Assembly (NCBI RefSeq): GCF_001693275.1
Contig: NZ_CP016477.1
Coordinates: 1,860,001-1,924,000 of the forward strand
Reading direction: 5' to 3'
DNA length: 64,000 nucleotides
Source of the DNA: Picosynechococcus sp. PCC 7117
Lineage (GTDB): Bacteria > Cyanobacteriota > Cyanobacteriia > Cyanobacteriales > MRBY01
Part shown: piece by piece, positions 53,459 to 63,157 of the stretch
Layout of the letters: each line of letters starts with the position of its first letter
Numbering within the stretch: the stretch's first letter is position 1
Translations under genes and position numbers: made by a program
The notes under the pieces: generated by a model
What the model was told of the DNA's origin: nothing
Databases searched by the model: none
What the model saw: only the letters and a program-made list of their open reading frames with translations

Positions 53459-55669
53459 ATGGATATTTCTAAGGTAACGATTTCTTGCGGGAAAAACGAC
53501 TGCCCAGGGGTAGCTTCGTTGGCCCAATCCCATTGTCCCCTCTGCCAAGCGCCGGTGGTTAAGCGCTATCTGCGGGTTGTGGGGGCCCCCCAGTTGAACC
53601 TGACGCCCCAAACTCTCGTCGGGGAAGGCGATCGCTATTGGGTGACAGAAACCCCAGATATTGTCTTAGATACGAAGCCCGCATTGCCCCCGGTACTAAC
53701 CGAAACGCTCCCCCCGGCCATCGAAAGTTATCTACGGCTCTCGACCCATCTGCTCCACATTCCCAAGGTATTTGGTCTGTTGACCCCCCAGGAAGGGTGG
53801 TTACTGGAATATCCATCGGTAGCCCTCGACGAAACCGGCTATCCTCGTTGGCCAAATTTATTTATGCCCCTCACGGAAGCTTGGCAGACCGCAACTCCCC
53901 TGCAACAACTCAACTGGCTGATGCAGATTGCGGCGCTGTTACCAGATTTTGTGGAACATGGAGTGGTTCCGAGTGTTTACTATCTGGGGGACTGGGCTGT
54001 CCACGGGGGCCTTATTCAGGTGCAAAAATTGCGCTTTGAACCCAACCAGCCCTTAAATTTGGTGCGCCTGGGGAATTTGTGGGCCGAGTTACTCGAAACC
54101 GTGGCCCCTGTGATTCAACCTTTTTGTCATCGCCTCCAGCAGGGGTTAAGCCAAGGCCAGATCCAAGATCCGCAGCAGCTCTATGGGATTTTGCGCCAGG
54201 GGGTTTTGGAATTGGGGCGATCGCCCCTGGAATATCATTACCGCCTCTATACCGAAACTGACGCTGGCCCCAGCCGTGATCACAATGAGGATGCCTGTTT
54301 TCCGCCCCCCGGCAAAGTTTATCCCGATGCGCCCCTAGCAATTGTCTGTGATGGCATTGGTGGCCATGAACAGGGGGAAGTGGCCTCGGCGATCGCCATT
54401 GAGCAACTGCAAACCCAACTGGAAAATCTCACCGATCATCCGCCGGAGCAGGCCGCCCAGATCCAAGAAAAATTAGCCGCCGCCGTGCTCCAGGCCAACG
54501 ATGTAATTTGCGATCGCAACGACCAAGAAAATCGCCAAGACCGGAACCGCATGGGCACCACCGTTGTCATGGCCTGGGTTCATGCCCCCGAACTTTACCT
54601 GACCCACGTGGGAGACTCCCGCATTTATCGCATCACCACCACCAGTTGCCACCAACTGACCTATGACGATGACCTCGGTTCCCGGGAAGTCCGCCTTGGC
54701 TATGCCCTCTACAAAGATGCCTTGGCCTACCCTGGATCTGGGGCTTTGGTGCAAGCTTTGGGGATGAATCCGTCCCATTCCCTCCACCCCACCGTAACGT
54801 CCCTGGTGCTGGATCAAGACGCGATTTACCTCCTTTGTTCTGACGGCCTCAGTGATGATGGCCAAGTAGAAGCCCATTGGGCAGCGGAAATCGCCCCCCT
54901 AATCCAAGGCCAAAAAGATCTGACCCAGGTGGGCGATCGCCTGATTGAAATTGCCAATACCAAGAATGGCCACGACAACAGCACCATTGCCCTACTCCAG
55001 GTCAAAGTGCAAGGAGAAGTTCCCGAAACGCCGATTCCTTACCCGAAACTCACCCAACTACAACCAACCTTTATCCAACCCAAGGCACCGCCCCCCGTGG
55101 CAACCCAAATGTCTCGGCTCCGGGGACGCAAAACAGCAAATTCCCCCAGTCGTCTATTGCTGATTTTGGCTGGATGTCTGTGTTTGTTGGGGGTCGGCAG
55201 TTTGCTGTGGCAACGTTGGCAGCGGGAACCCCTAGGCAGTTCTCCCTCCACAACACCACCGACGATTAATCCTGTCCCCATTACAGATGTCACCGAAGAT
55301 CCACCAACGGTAACAGTGCCCGCAGGGGAACCAGAGGAGACGACTTTACCCCTGAGCAAAAATCAAATTTTTCAGCTCCAGGAAAATCGTTCCCTCACGG
55401 CCTACGCCACACCAGAGGCGATCGCCACCGCCACCGCCGATCCGTTATTAATTTTGGGGGGCAGTATTCTTCGGGTCGAACAAATCAATGGGGATAATCA
55501 AGTGATGCTGAAACTTTGTCAAAAAGGCGATCAAAGCGCACCTCCAAGTCGCAAACTTTTGACCGAGGGCAATAATGCTTGGGTGGCCCTCGCTGACCTA
55601 GAGGGACAATTAACCCCTGATTTTACGGTGCCTGCCGCGAACCCTTGTGTGCCATCTGCTCTGGAATAA
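53459..55669 (+). CDS. Zinc-ribbon/PP2C-type Ser/Thr protein phosphatase, membrane-anchored
   Basis: The 736-residue protein has four domains. A zinc ribbon (C10, C15, C26, C29) is first; residues about 30-255 form a region resembling a degenerate protein kinase without catalytic residues; a PP2C phosphatase follows (residues about 260-530) with its metal ligands in SRDHNEDACF, CDGIGGHEQGE, HVGDSRIYR, LCSDGLSD and GHDNSTIAL; a membrane span lies near residue 565 (LLLILAGCLCLLGVGSLLW); the last 130 residues resemble an SH3-like domain. It removes phosphates from Ser/Thr in a signalling pathway; no partner kinase is adjacent. Confidence 0.88.
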   Translation: MDISKVTISCGKNDCPGVASLAQSHCPLCQAPVVKRYLRVVGAPQLNLTPQTLVGEGDRYWVTETPDIVLDTKPALPPVLTETLPPAIESYLRLSTHLLHIPKVFGLLTPQEGWLLEYPSVALDETGYPRWPNLFMPLTEAWQTATPLQQLNWLMQIAALLPDFVEHGVVPSVYYLGDWAVHGGLIQVQKLRFEPNQPLNLVRLGNLWAELLETVAPVIQPFCHRLQQGLSQGQIQDPQQLYGILRQGVLELGRSPLEYHYRLYTETDAGPSRDHNEDACFPPPGKVYPDAPLAIVCDGIGGHEQGEVASAIAIEQLQTQLENLTDHPPEQAAQIQEKLAAAVLQANDVICDRNDQENRQDRNRMGTTVVMAWVHAPELYLTHVGDSRIYRITTTSCHQLTYDDDLGSREVRLGYALYKDALAYPGSGALVQALGMNPSHSLHPTVTSLVLDQDAIYLLCSDGLSDDGQVEAHWAAEIAPLIQGQKDLTQVGDRLIEIANTKNGHDNSTIALLQVKVQGEVPETPIPYPKLTQLQPTFIQPKAPPPVATQMSRLRGRKTANSPSRLLLILAGCLCLLGVGSLLWQRWQREPLGSSPSTTPPTINPVPITDVTEDPPTVTVPAGEPEETTLPLSKNQIFQLQENRSLTAYATPEAIATATADPLLILGGSILRVEQINGDNQVMLKLCQKGDQSAPPSRKLLTEGNNAWVALADLEGQLTPDFTVPAANPCVPSALE

Positions 55670-55766
55670 AAATGTTGGGGCTATCGATCTTCCGGAGGCA
55701 TTGCATAATGGAGGGAGATTTAAGCCCCATGTGACCCTGCTGACCCTGCCCTTTGCCCCAAGAATT

Positions 55767-56477
55767 ATGGCCGAATCCCCCACGAATCCGGTGAGTGATG
55801 ACACAGCCCGCACCTTCCTCAAGGCGTTACCTTTTTTCCAGGGGCTACCGGAGGCAAGTCTACAAAAGGCGATCGCCCATCTGGTGACGCGGCCCTTCCC
55901 AGCCAACCAAATTATTCTTTTAGAAAAAGACTGGGGCGGTTCTGTTTACTTTATCCAGATGGGCTGGGTGAAAATTCGCACCTACAACCTCGATGGCAAA
56001 GAAATTACCCTGAATATCCTCGGCGCTGGGGAATTATTTGGCGAAATGGCCGCCCTCGAAGAAGCCACCCGTTCCACCGATGTGATCACCCTGACCGCCA
56101 CCACCATTAGTAGTATCCCCGCCGCCGACTTCGTTGAATTGGTAAACACAGAGCCTCTGGTGGGAGTCCGTCTCGCCCAACTGATGGCCAAACGTCTCCG
56201 CCAAGTGAACCGTCGCCTCCAGGTGCGTGAAACCAATAGTCTGGCGCGAGTCGCTGATATCCTGGTCTTTTTGGCCGAAAGTCAAGGACAAGCCACAGAC
56301 CAAGGGGAGATCTGCATTCCGAGTCTGCCCCATCGGGAACTGAGTAGTTTAAGTGGTCTGGCGCGGGAGACAGTCACGCGGGTTTTGACTAAGTTAGAAA
56401 AGAAAGGTTTAATTAGGCGCACCCCGGATGCTGTGTTTATCCCAAATCTGCGTGCCCTCGACGACATCATCCATTAG
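55767..56477 (+). CDS. Crp/Fnr-family transcriptional regulator
   Basis: The ATG at 55767 (MAESPTNPVSDDTARTFLKA) is preferred; the longer frame from 55647 overlaps the phosphatase gene. The 236-residue protein has a cyclic-nucleotide-binding-like domain (ILLEKDWGGSVYFIQMGWVK; GELFGEMAALEE) and a winged HTH (RELSSLSGLARETVTRVLTK). FGEMA without the RxxS arginine of cAMP-binding CRP makes cAMP binding uncertain. The gene lies between the phosphatase and the DUF2232 gene and is probably co-transcribed with the latter. Confidence 0.86.
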   Translation: MAESPTNPVSDDTARTFLKALPFFQGLPEASLQKAIAHLVTRPFPANQIILLEKDWGGSVYFIQMGWVKIRTYNLDGKEITLNILGAGELFGEMAALEEATRSTDVITLTATTISSIPAADFVELVNTEPLVGVRLAQLMAKRLRQVNRRLQVRETNSLARVADILVFLAESQGQATDQGEICIPSLPHRELSSLSGLARETVTRVLTKLEKKGLIRRTPDAVFIPNLRALDDIIH

Positions 56478-56486
56478 GCGATCGCT

Positions 56487-57260
56487 GTGACTGAGCATTT
56501 TTCTGATCCAAAGAATTCTCCAGAGGATATGAATTGGGTAGATTTAGATTCCCAAGCATCCCAACCCCCAAGCTCCTCCCTTACCCAGGTCAATAACCCA
56601 GAGATTATTGCTCCACCGGCTCCCACCTCAGCGACAAGACATCGCAAAACCTTGGTGGTAGTCGAAACGGCTTTTTTAGCCAGCACCGCCAGCTTAATTT
56701 GGCTGATTAATTATTACTTTCCCATTGGGCCATTGCTGCGACTATTTTTTCCGTTGCCCATTGCCTTGGTCTATTTGCGTTGGGGTTCCCGGGCGGCGTG
56801 GATGTCAACCCTCGTCTCTAGCTTGCTATTGTCGATTCTGATGGGGCCGACCCGTAGCATTATTTACACCATTCCCTATGGCCTGATTGGTGTGCAATTG
56901 GGTTGGATGTGGCGACGCCAGGTGTCTTGGTATTGGTCAGTCACCCTGGGGACGATCTTGGGCACCCTCGGCTTTTTCTTTCGGGTGTGGCTCCTGTCAT
57001 TACTGCTCGGCGAAGACCTTTGGGTCTATGTAATCTCGCAAATTTCGGAGATGGCGGATTGGCTCTTTCTCAAGCTGGGCCTGTTGACCCAACCGAGTTT
57101 ACTGGTGATTCAGCTTTTAGCCCTGGTCATGCTGACTATTAATAGTGTGTTATACCTATTCGTGGTGCATCTGGTGGCATTGTTGATGTTGGATCGTTTA
57201 GGAAATTCGATTCCGCGTCCGCCCCACTGGGTTCAGGTGTTAATTGAGTATGAAGAATAG
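56487..57260 (+). CDS. DUF2232 membrane protein
   Basis: The start is a GTG at 56487; the ATG at 56529 is an alternative. The 257-residue protein has a soluble N-terminus rich in Ser/Pro, then about six to seven membrane spans (TLVVVETAFLASTASLIWLI; PLLRLFFPLPIALVYLRWGS; MLTINSVLYLFVVHLVALLM). This matches the DUF2232 family, which resembles substrate-binding subunits of ECF transporters. The substrate is unknown. It is 9 bp downstream of the Crp gene. Confidence 0.8.
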   Translation: MTEHFSDPKNSPEDMNWVDLDSQASQPPSSSLTQVNNPEIIAPPAPTSATRHRKTLVVVETAFLASTASLIWLINYYFPIGPLLRLFFPLPIALVYLRWGSRAAWMSTLVSSLLLSILMGPTRSIIYTIPYGLIGVQLGWMWRRQVSWYWSVTLGTILGTLGFFFRVWLLSLLLGEDLWVYVISQISEMADWLFLKLGLLTQPSLLVIQLLALVMLTINSVLYLFVVHLVALLMLDRLGNSIPRPPHWVQVLIEYEE

Positions 57261-57271
57261 GCTTAAGGTTT

Positions 57272-58129
57272 ATGGGAGCGCAACTGTATCAGCAAATCCG
57301 CGAATTTTATGATGCGTCTAGTCCCCTCTGGGAATCGATCTGGGGTGAACATATGCACCATGGTTTCTATGGTCTAGGGGGCACAGAACGGCTCAATCGT
57401 CGGCAGGCACAAATTGAATTAATTGAAGAATTTCTGGCCTGGGGCAAAGTTGAACAAGTTGGAAATTTTGTCGATGTGGGCTGTGGTATTGGCGGCAGTA
57501 CCCTTTATTTGGCTGATAAGTTTAATGCGCAGGGCGTTGGGATTACCCTCTCTCCGGTACAGGCCAATCGGGCGATCGCCAGGGCGACGGAACAGAATTT
57601 ACAGGATCAGGTTGAGTTTAAAGTGGCCGATGCGCTAAATATGCCCTTTCGGGATGGGGAATTTGACCTCGTCTGGACCCTCGAAAGTGGCGAACATATG
57701 CCCAACAAGCGGCAGTTTCTCCAGGAATGCACAAGGGTGCTCAAGCCGGGTGGCAAGTTATTAATGGCGACTTGGTGTCATCGACCAACGGATTCGGTGG
57801 CGGGCACCCTGACCCCGGATGAACAAAAGCACCTTGAAGATCTGTATCGGGTTTACTGCTTGCCCTATGTGATTTCGTTGCCAGATTATCAGGCGATCGC
57901 CACCGAATGTGGTTTAGAAAATATCGAGACAGCAGATTGGTCTACCGCCGTGGCCCCCTTCTGGGATCAAGTGATCGATTCTGCCCTCACCCCAGAAGCA
58001 GTTTTTGGCATTCTCAAAGCTGGCTGGCAAACCCTGCAAGGGGCATTGGCCTTAGACTTGATGAAAAGCGGTTTTCGGCGGGGTTTAATTCGCTATGGTC
58101 TACTCCAGGCCACGAAACCAAAAGCATAA
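57272..58129 (+). CDS. Tocopherol-type (gamma-tocopherol-like) methyltransferase
   Basis: The 285-residue methyltransferase has motif I VDVGCGIGGSTLYLADKF, ITLSPVQANRA, ESGEHMPNKRQF and RVLKPGGKLLMATWCHR, the pattern of gamma-tocopherol methyltransferases of plants and Synechocystis Slr0089. It lacks a signal peptide. It starts 11 bp after DUF2232. Phytol kinase, another tocopherol-related enzyme, is encoded at 29492-30196 in the same window. The substrate (gamma-tocopherol or another quinol) is inferred. Confidence 0.85.
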   Translation: MGAQLYQQIREFYDASSPLWESIWGEHMHHGFYGLGGTERLNRRQAQIELIEEFLAWGKVEQVGNFVDVGCGIGGSTLYLADKFNAQGVGITLSPVQANRAIARATEQNLQDQVEFKVADALNMPFRDGEFDLVWTLESGEHMPNKRQFLQECTRVLKPGGKLLMATWCHRPTDSVAGTLTPDEQKHLEDLYRVYCLPYVISLPDYQAIATECGLENIETADWSTAVAPFWDQVIDSALTPEAVFGILKAGWQTLQGALALDLMKSGFRRGLIRYGLLQATKPKA

Positions 58130-58184
58130 ATTCCCATGGGCTCAATTTACCGCGTTTGGTCTATATTCTTCAGGAGATCTTGAG

Positions 58185-58748
58185 ATGGTTCAAACTCCCT
58201 TAAAACAATTAACGCTCCCAGAATTCCTCTCATTACCCGAAACAAAACCAGCGGGGGAGTATATCAATGGCCAAATCATCCAAAAACCAATGCCCCAAGG
58301 AAAGCATAGTTCCATTCAAACAGAGTTGGCCTCAACAATTAACTTGAAGTTGAGATCTTCAAAAATAGCAAGAGCCTTTTCTGAACTGCGCTGCACCTTT
58401 GGCGATCGCTCTACAGTCCCTGATATTTCTGTGTTTACTTGGGCAAGAATTGTACGGGATGAAAATGGTGAGATTGCTAATGCTTTCCAGCTTGCTCCTG
58501 ATTGGACAATTGAAATTCTATCGCCGGATCAAAGTCAAACGAAAGTCACGAAAAATATCTTGCACTGTCTCGATCATGGCACTGAGATGGGGTGGTTAAT
58601 TGATCCTGCCGAAAGAACAATTTTTGTATATCAACCCAAACAGCAAACATTGGTTTTTGATGGGCCAACTCAGCAAATTGCTATGCCATCTTTTGCCCAG
58701 GCAATCCAGTTAACGGTCGAAGATATTTTTATGTGGCTTTTGGAATAA
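58185..58748 (+). CDS. Uma2-family protein (DUF820)
   Basis: The ATG at 58185, after CAGGAGA, gives MVQTPLKQLTLPEFLSLPET; the frame to 58095 overlaps the methyltransferase gene. The 187-residue protein shows EYINGQIIQKPMPQGKHSSI, the VPDISVF motif and APDWTIEILSPDQSQTKV, the acidic motifs of the Uma2 PD-(D/E)XK-like fold. The function is unknown. It belongs to the same family as the gene at 25783-26406 but is only distantly similar. Confidence 0.82.
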   Translation: MVQTPLKQLTLPEFLSLPETKPAGEYINGQIIQKPMPQGKHSSIQTELASTINLKLRSSKIARAFSELRCTFGDRSTVPDISVFTWARIVRDENGEIANAFQLAPDWTIEILSPDQSQTKVTKNILHCLDHGTEMGWLIDPAERTIFVYQPKQQTLVFDGPTQQIAMPSFAQAIQLTVEDIFMWLLE

Positions 58749-58849
58749 ATCCGGTAATTTGTTAAAAAATCAAGGCTGATTGCTTGGTTCAGGTGATCAG
58801 CTAAAAAGTAGTCTTTTCAAAGCAGCATTCAAGGCGCGATATTATTCCC

Positions 58850-60094
58850 TTACTGGGGCGATCGCCGCCAAGGTACTTCCCACCAAAAAAACCTCAAGGC
58901 GAAGATCCCCGCTAGCAACTGGAACCCGCCAAAAATCCCCAAGGCCCAGGCAAAGCCCCAGGTGAGCAGCTTTCCGAATAGCAAACTACCGATCCCAAAC
59001 CCCGTAAAGAGAGTAAAAACCTTGAGACCCATGGTTTGACCGAGATTGTCGTCGTCCCCCAAGTCCGTGACAATACCCACAAAAAGCGGTTGGGTCAAAT
59101 CATAGCCGATGGACAAAATGACCACGGCCACCGTTGTCATCCAAGGGGTAATCGGTAAGATCATCACCAGACCCGACAGGGCCGCCATCACCAGACCTGC
59201 CGGCACTAACCAGCGTCTTCCCCAACGATCCACCGCTTTCCCAATCCAAGCACTCAACAATAGGCCCGGCACCCCATAACCCAAAATGGTTAAACCAATA
59301 TTCAAGGGACTCATTGCAAACCGTTCCGAGAGATAAAGGCCCAACCAAGTAAAGACCCCTGCATGGTAAATCCCATTCCACAGGACATAGGCATAGGTGC
59401 GCTGGCCCCGAAAGCTACGGAGTACCTGCCAGTATCCCCGGAAGATTTGCTGGATCGAAGGAGGAGATTCCTGGGGGGCTTCGTCAAACAGTGCACCATA
59501 GGGTTGCAGTCGCCACAGCACTAAACCAGCGGCGATCGCCGTGCCGATAAACAAAGTCCGCCAGCCAATAAACGGCTCTAGGATTGCGCCCCCAGCAGAA
59601 CCCGCAGCCATCCCCCCTTCCATTGCCGCAAAGATTAAACCCAACATTGCGCCCCGACGCTCAAAGGGAAATAGATCTCCAATTAGAGCAAAGGTCATTG
59701 GAATAATGCCACTGGCCCCAATGCCCGTTAATAGTCGCCAAGTAGCTAATTGGGACAGATTTTGGGATGTCGCTGTTAACCCGGTACAAATTACAAAAAT
59801 AATCAGCGCGACTCGGATAATCGCCCAACGACCAAAACGATCCGAGAGAATGCCATAAAAAAGAGCCATTACAGCGTAGGACAGCATATAAATCGGCACA
59901 ATAAAGCCAATTTCCTGGACAGAAACGCCAAAAATCTCCGATAAACGGGGAATTAAAGGCGCAATCATGTAACCCTGTAAAAAAATCAAGCCCGCCGCCA
60001 CAGCCAATAAATAAAATAAATTGCCATGACTTTTTAGCCGCAAATTCTGATCTGCGGGCTCTGTGTGACGCTGAACGTTGGCCTGTTTTTTCAT
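58850..60094 (-). CDS. MFS transporter
   Basis: The 414-residue protein has twelve hydrophobic segments and MFS landmarks: MLSYAVMALFYGILSDRFGR (loop 2-3 motif GxLSDRFGR) and GMAAGSAGGAILEPFIGWR. The first 20 residues are hydrophilic. It resembles drug/sugar efflux carriers of the DHA1 type; the substrate is unknown. The C-terminal end is rich in Arg and lies near a HIP1 site. It converges with the Uma2 gene. Confidence 0.83.
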   Translation of the reverse strand: MKKQANVQRHTEPADQNLRLKSHGNLFYLLAVAAGLIFLQGYMIAPLIPRLSEIFGVSVQEIGFIVPIYMLSYAVMALFYGILSDRFGRWAIIRVALIIFVICTGLTATSQNLSQLATWRLLTGIGASGIIPMTFALIGDLFPFERRGAMLGLIFAAMEGGMAAGSAGGAILEPFIGWRTLFIGTAIAAGLVLWRLQPYGALFDEAPQESPPSIQQIFRGYWQVLRSFRGQRTYAYVLWNGIYHAGVFTWLGLYLSERFAMSPLNIGLTILGYGVPGLLLSAWIGKAVDRWGRRWLVPAGLVMAALSGLVMILPITPWMTTVAVVILSIGYDLTQPLFVGIVTDLGDDDNLGQTMGLKVFTLFTGFGIGSLLFGKLLTWGFAWALGIFGGFQLLAGIFALRFFWWEVPWRRSPQ

Positions 60095-60313
60095 GAAGAA
60101 TTAAAAAGTTAGGAATTCCTCACAATATCCTAAGGGATGCTCTGGCCTAGGATAATCTTCTCAATTGCTCAAAACAGACCCAAAAAGCTTAAAACACAAT
60201 GGTTTCTACCTTTAAATATATTTTCTAACAGAATTTGTAATTACTCTGATTAGCAATTGCAATCTTTGGGTTGATTTCATCACCGCTAACAGCACTTTTT
60301 TGGGGAAGATACC

Positions 60314-60718
60314 TTAAAAATTCGTGGCGATCGCCTGCACCGGACAAGCGGGTAAACACTGTTCACAAACCACACATTTTTGGCGGGTAAATTTTAGTCG
60401 AAACGTTTGGGGATCTAGTGACAATGCCCCCGTCGGACAAACCCCCGTACAGAGACCACAATCCACGCAAATATCTTCGTTAATCACAATTTCTTTGCTC
60501 GCGAGGGAAACTAAAATCCCCTTGCCTTTCATCCATTCTAAGGCTATCTCAATGGCATCAATATCCCCCTGGAGTTCCACCACCAACTTGCCCACCTGGT
60601 TTGGAGCGACCTGGGCGCGGATGATATTCGCCGCAATATTAAAATCCTTTGCCAAGCGATAGGTGACGGGCATTTGCACCGTGTCCTGGGGAAATGTCAG
60701 AGTCACGCGTTTTTTCAT
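60314..60718 (-). CDS. NIL-domain 2[4Fe-4S] ferredoxin
   Basis: The 134-residue protein has an N-terminal NIL domain (VTLTFPQDTVQMPVTYRLAK; ANIIRAQVAPNQVGKLVVEL) followed by two 4Fe-4S motifs: CVDCGLCTGVCPTGAL and CVVCEQCLPACPVQA. NIL domains occur in methionine-transport and sulfur-metabolism proteins and act as sensors of sulfur amino acids. The combination is common in cyanobacteria and methanogens. The redox partner is unknown. It is 185 bp downstream of rbcS on the same strand but separated by a terminator. Confidence 0.86.
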   Translation of the reverse strand: MKKRVTLTFPQDTVQMPVTYRLAKDFNIAANIIRAQVAPNQVGKLVVELQGDIDAIEIALEWMKGKGILVSLASKEIVINEDICVDCGLCTGVCPTGALSLDPQTFRLKFTRQKCVVCEQCLPACPVQAIATNF

Positions 60719-60823
60719 CTTAAAAATTCCCCTCGAATTTTATCGCCATAATCATTTTGGTAGGGGTCTACCATGGTAAACCTCTACAACAGAATTTTCG
60801 TGGTGTATTCTGACAATTTTAAA

Positions 60824-60857
60824 CAAAAAAATGCGACCGTCCTAAGGCGATCGCATT
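60824..60857 (-). terminator. Rho-independent terminator of rbcLXS
   Basis: On the minus strand AATGCGATCG pairs with CGGTCGCATT over a short loop and is followed by a run of T. The stem includes the HIP1 octamer GCGATCGC. Confidence 0.85.
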
Positions 60858-60902
60858 CCGCATGATTCAAATTAAATTCAGGTCACAAAAACCGACAAAA
60901 CC

Positions 60903-61238
60903 TTAGTAACGGGTTTGGTTGGGCTTGTAAACGATGAAGCTAACGGTTTGGCACTGCTTGATGTTGTCGAAACCAACAACACGGATATAGCAGTCAGAAT
61001 ATTCACTACGGCACTCACGCACTTCGTTGAGTACTTCTTGAGCAGAGCTTGCGTTGAAAAGGGGCAGCTTCCACAGTGTCCAGTGGTGAAGTTCGGGAGT
61101 CGGATCTTTTTCGAACTCGATACCAGGAATATAGCCTTGATCCATCATGTACTGGACTTGGCGAGCGATTTGCTGGTCGCTGAGGGGGGGCAAGTAAGAA
61201 AGAGTTTCGTAACGCTTTTCTTTAGGTAAAGTTTTCAT
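60903..61238 (-). CDS. rbcS: Ribulose-bisphosphate carboxylase small subunit
   Basis: The 111-residue form IB small subunit begins [20 protein letters not shown] and has the [19 protein letters not shown] segment and [10 protein letters not shown]. Eight copies cap the RbcL octamer in the carboxysome. Last gene of the minus-strand rbcL-rbcX-rbcS operon, with the terminator 46 bp downstream. Confidence 0.98.
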
Positions 61239-61268
61239 TGATTTATGTCCTCTTTATCGGATCAAAGT

Positions 61269-61673
61269 TTATTCAGAATCTTCTGAAGTATCAGACTCAC
61301 CAGGGTCAGGTTCAGTCTGATCAGTTGATGAAGAATCAACTTGAGTTAAACGCTCTAATAAAGAACGGCGATGGTTTCCATTAGACTGCTTGATTTGGCT
61401 GAGGACCATCTCTGGTAAAAACTCCAGAACTCCTTCAGCAAGGTTTTCTCGCACTGTCAGGATTCTGAGGACGAGCTCTTTGTTTTCTAGCATCATCGCT
61501 TCGAGGTAAAGATCACTTTCCTGAATTGGATGACGTTTAGAGAACTCTCCTAACCAAATCGCTTGTCCAGGATTGGTTTCACTTAGCTGCTGACTAATCA
61601 GACGCACCGCTTGGTAGGTCAAATAGCTTTGCAAAGTGATGGCCGTTTCCTTCGCAACTTTTTTAAACTCCAT
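61269..61673 (-). CDS. rbcX: RuBisCO assembly chaperone RbcX
   Basis: RbcX binds the RbcL C-terminal peptide and helps form the RbcL8 core. The 134-residue protein has AKETAITLQSYLTYQAVRLI and the helical RQQLSETNPGQAIWLGEFS-like core, plus an acidic Ser/Asp/Glu-rich tail. Position between rbcL and rbcS is the standard cyanobacterial order. It is 30 bp before rbcS. Confidence 0.96.
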   Translation of the reverse strand: MEFKKVAKETAITLQSYLTYQAVRLISQQLSETNPGQAIWLGEFSKRHPIQESDLYLEAMMLENKELVLRILTVRENLAEGVLEFLPEMVLSQIKQSNGNHRRSLLERLTQVDSSSTDQTEPDPGESDTSEDSE

Positions 61674-61683
61674 GGGAGGAAAT

Positions 61684-61729
61684 CATCAGTGAATAGGTAG
61701 ATTCTGACAAACTTCCCCATCCACTGATG
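61684..61729. promoter_or_regulatory. Inverted repeat between rbcL and rbcX
   Basis: CATCAGTG (61684-61691) and CACTGATG (61722-61729) are perfect 8-bp arms with a 30-nt loop, lying just after the rbcL stop. As RNA it could stabilise the rbcL segment of the operon mRNA or slow 3' decay. There is no T-run, so it is not an ordinary terminator. Confidence 0.5.
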
Positions 61730-61741
61730 CTCATCAGGAGC

Positions 61742-63157
61742 TTAGAGAGTGTCAACGGTATCGAATTCGAACTTGATTTCCTTCCACAGGTCGAGGGCGG
61801 CTGCCAATTCAGGAGACCACTTACCTGCTTCACGGAGGACATCATTACCTTCACGGGCCAGGCTGCGACCTTCGTTACGGGCTTGAACACAAGCTTCCAG
61901 AGCAACACGGTTTGCAGTTGCACCAGGTGCGTTACCCCAGGGGTGACCGAGGGTACCACCACCAAACTGGAGGCAGGAATCGTCGCCGAAGATTTCAACG
62001 AGAGCAGGCATGTGCCATACGTGGATACCACCGGAAGCCACAGGCATGGTGCCGGGGAGAGAAGCGTAGTCTTGGGTGAAGAATACACCGCGAGAACGAT
62101 CTTCTTCAACGTAGTCTTCACGCATCAGGTCTACGAAACCGAGGGTTGCGGCGCGATCGCCTTCGAGTTTACCCACAACGGTACCGGAGTGGAGGTGGTC
62201 ACCACCAGAGAGGCGGAGACACTTGGCGAGAACCCGGAAGTGAATACCGTGGTTCTTCTGACGGTCAATTACCGCGTGCATTGCCCGGTGAATGTGGAGC
62301 AGAACACCGTTGTCACGGCACCACTTCGCCAGGGTAGTGTTCGCAGTGAAACCACCGGTTAAGAAGTCGTGCATGATGATGGGCGTGCCGATTTCCTTCG
62401 CGAATTCAGCCCGCTTGAGCATTTCTTCGCAAGTGCCAGCGGTTACGTTGAGGTAGTGACCCTTAACTTCGTTGGTTTCAGCTTGGGATTTTTCGATAGC
62501 TTCTTGAACGAACAGGAAGCGATCGCGCCAACGCATGAAAGGCTGAGAGTTGATGTTTTCGTCATCTTTGGTGAAGTCAAGACCACCACGGAGACATTCA
62601 TAAACCGCACGACCGTAGTTCTTCGCAGACAGACCGAGCTTCGGCTTAATCGTACAACCGAGGAGAGGACGACCATACTTGTTGAGGAGGTCACGCTCTA
62701 CAGTGATCCCGTGGGGAGGCCCTTGGTAAGTTTTGATTAACGCAACGGGGAAGCGGATATCTTCGAGGCGCAGGGCACGCAGCGCTTTAAAACCGAATAC
62801 GTTACCAACCAAGGAAGTCAAAACGTTGGTTACAGAACCTTCTTCAAACAGATCGAGGGGGTAAGCAACGAAACAGAAATATTGGTTGTCTTCACCGGGA
62901 ACGGGTTCAACGTTGTAGCAACGACCCTTGTAGCGGTCGAGGTCAGTTAAACCATCGGTCCATACAGTGGTCCAAGTACCGGTAGAAGATTCAGCCGCAA
63001 CAGCCGCAGCACATTCTTCGGGGGGGACTCCAGGTTGGGGAGTCATCCGGAAACAAGCGAGTAAGTCGGTATCTTTCGGGGTGTAATCGGGGGTGTAGTA
63101 AGTCAGGCGGTAGTCCTGTACACCGGCATTAAACCCAGCAGATTTGGTCTGAACCAT
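61742..63157 (-). CDS. rbcL: Ribulose-bisphosphate carboxylase large subunit (form IB)
   Basis: The ATG at 63157 ([20 protein letters not shown]) follows GGAGG; an earlier in-frame start is not used. The 471-residue protein has the catalytic Lys in [17 protein letters not shown] and the carbamylated Lys in [23 protein letters not shown], and [13 protein letters not shown], all intact. The C-terminus ends in [10 protein letters not shown]. It is the first gene of rbcL-rbcX-rbcS, and ccmN lies about 470 bp upstream on the same strand. Confidence 0.99.
   Translation of the reverse strand: MVQTKSAGFNAGVQDYRLTYYTPDYTPKDTDLLACFRMTPQPGVPPEECAAAVAAESSTGTWTTVWTDGLTDLDRYKGRCYNVEPVPGEDNQYFCFVAYPLDLFEEGSVTNVLTSLVGNVFGFKALRALRLEDIRFPVALIKTYQGPPHGITVERDLLNKYGRPLLGCTIKPKLGLSAKNYGRAVYECLRGGLDFTKDDENINSQPFMRWRDRFLFVQEAIEKSQAETNEVKGHYLNVTAGTCEEMLKRAEFAKEIGTPIIMHDFLTGGFTANTTLAKWCRDNGVLLHIHRAMHAVIDRQKNHGIHFRVLAKCLRLSGGDHLHSGTVVGKLEGDRAATLGFVDLMREDYVEEDRSRGVFFTQDYASLPGTMPVASGGIHVWHMPALVEIFGDDSCLQFGGGTLGHPWGNAPGATANRVALEACVQARNEGRSLAREGNDVLREAGKWSPELAAALDLWKEIKFEFDTVDTL

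Noticed and set aside
61727-62740. Long open frames on the plus strand opposite rbcL, and similar ones opposite psbB
   Set aside because: These are shadows of highly biased codon use in the strongly expressed genes; they lack ribosome-binding sites and recognisable domains.
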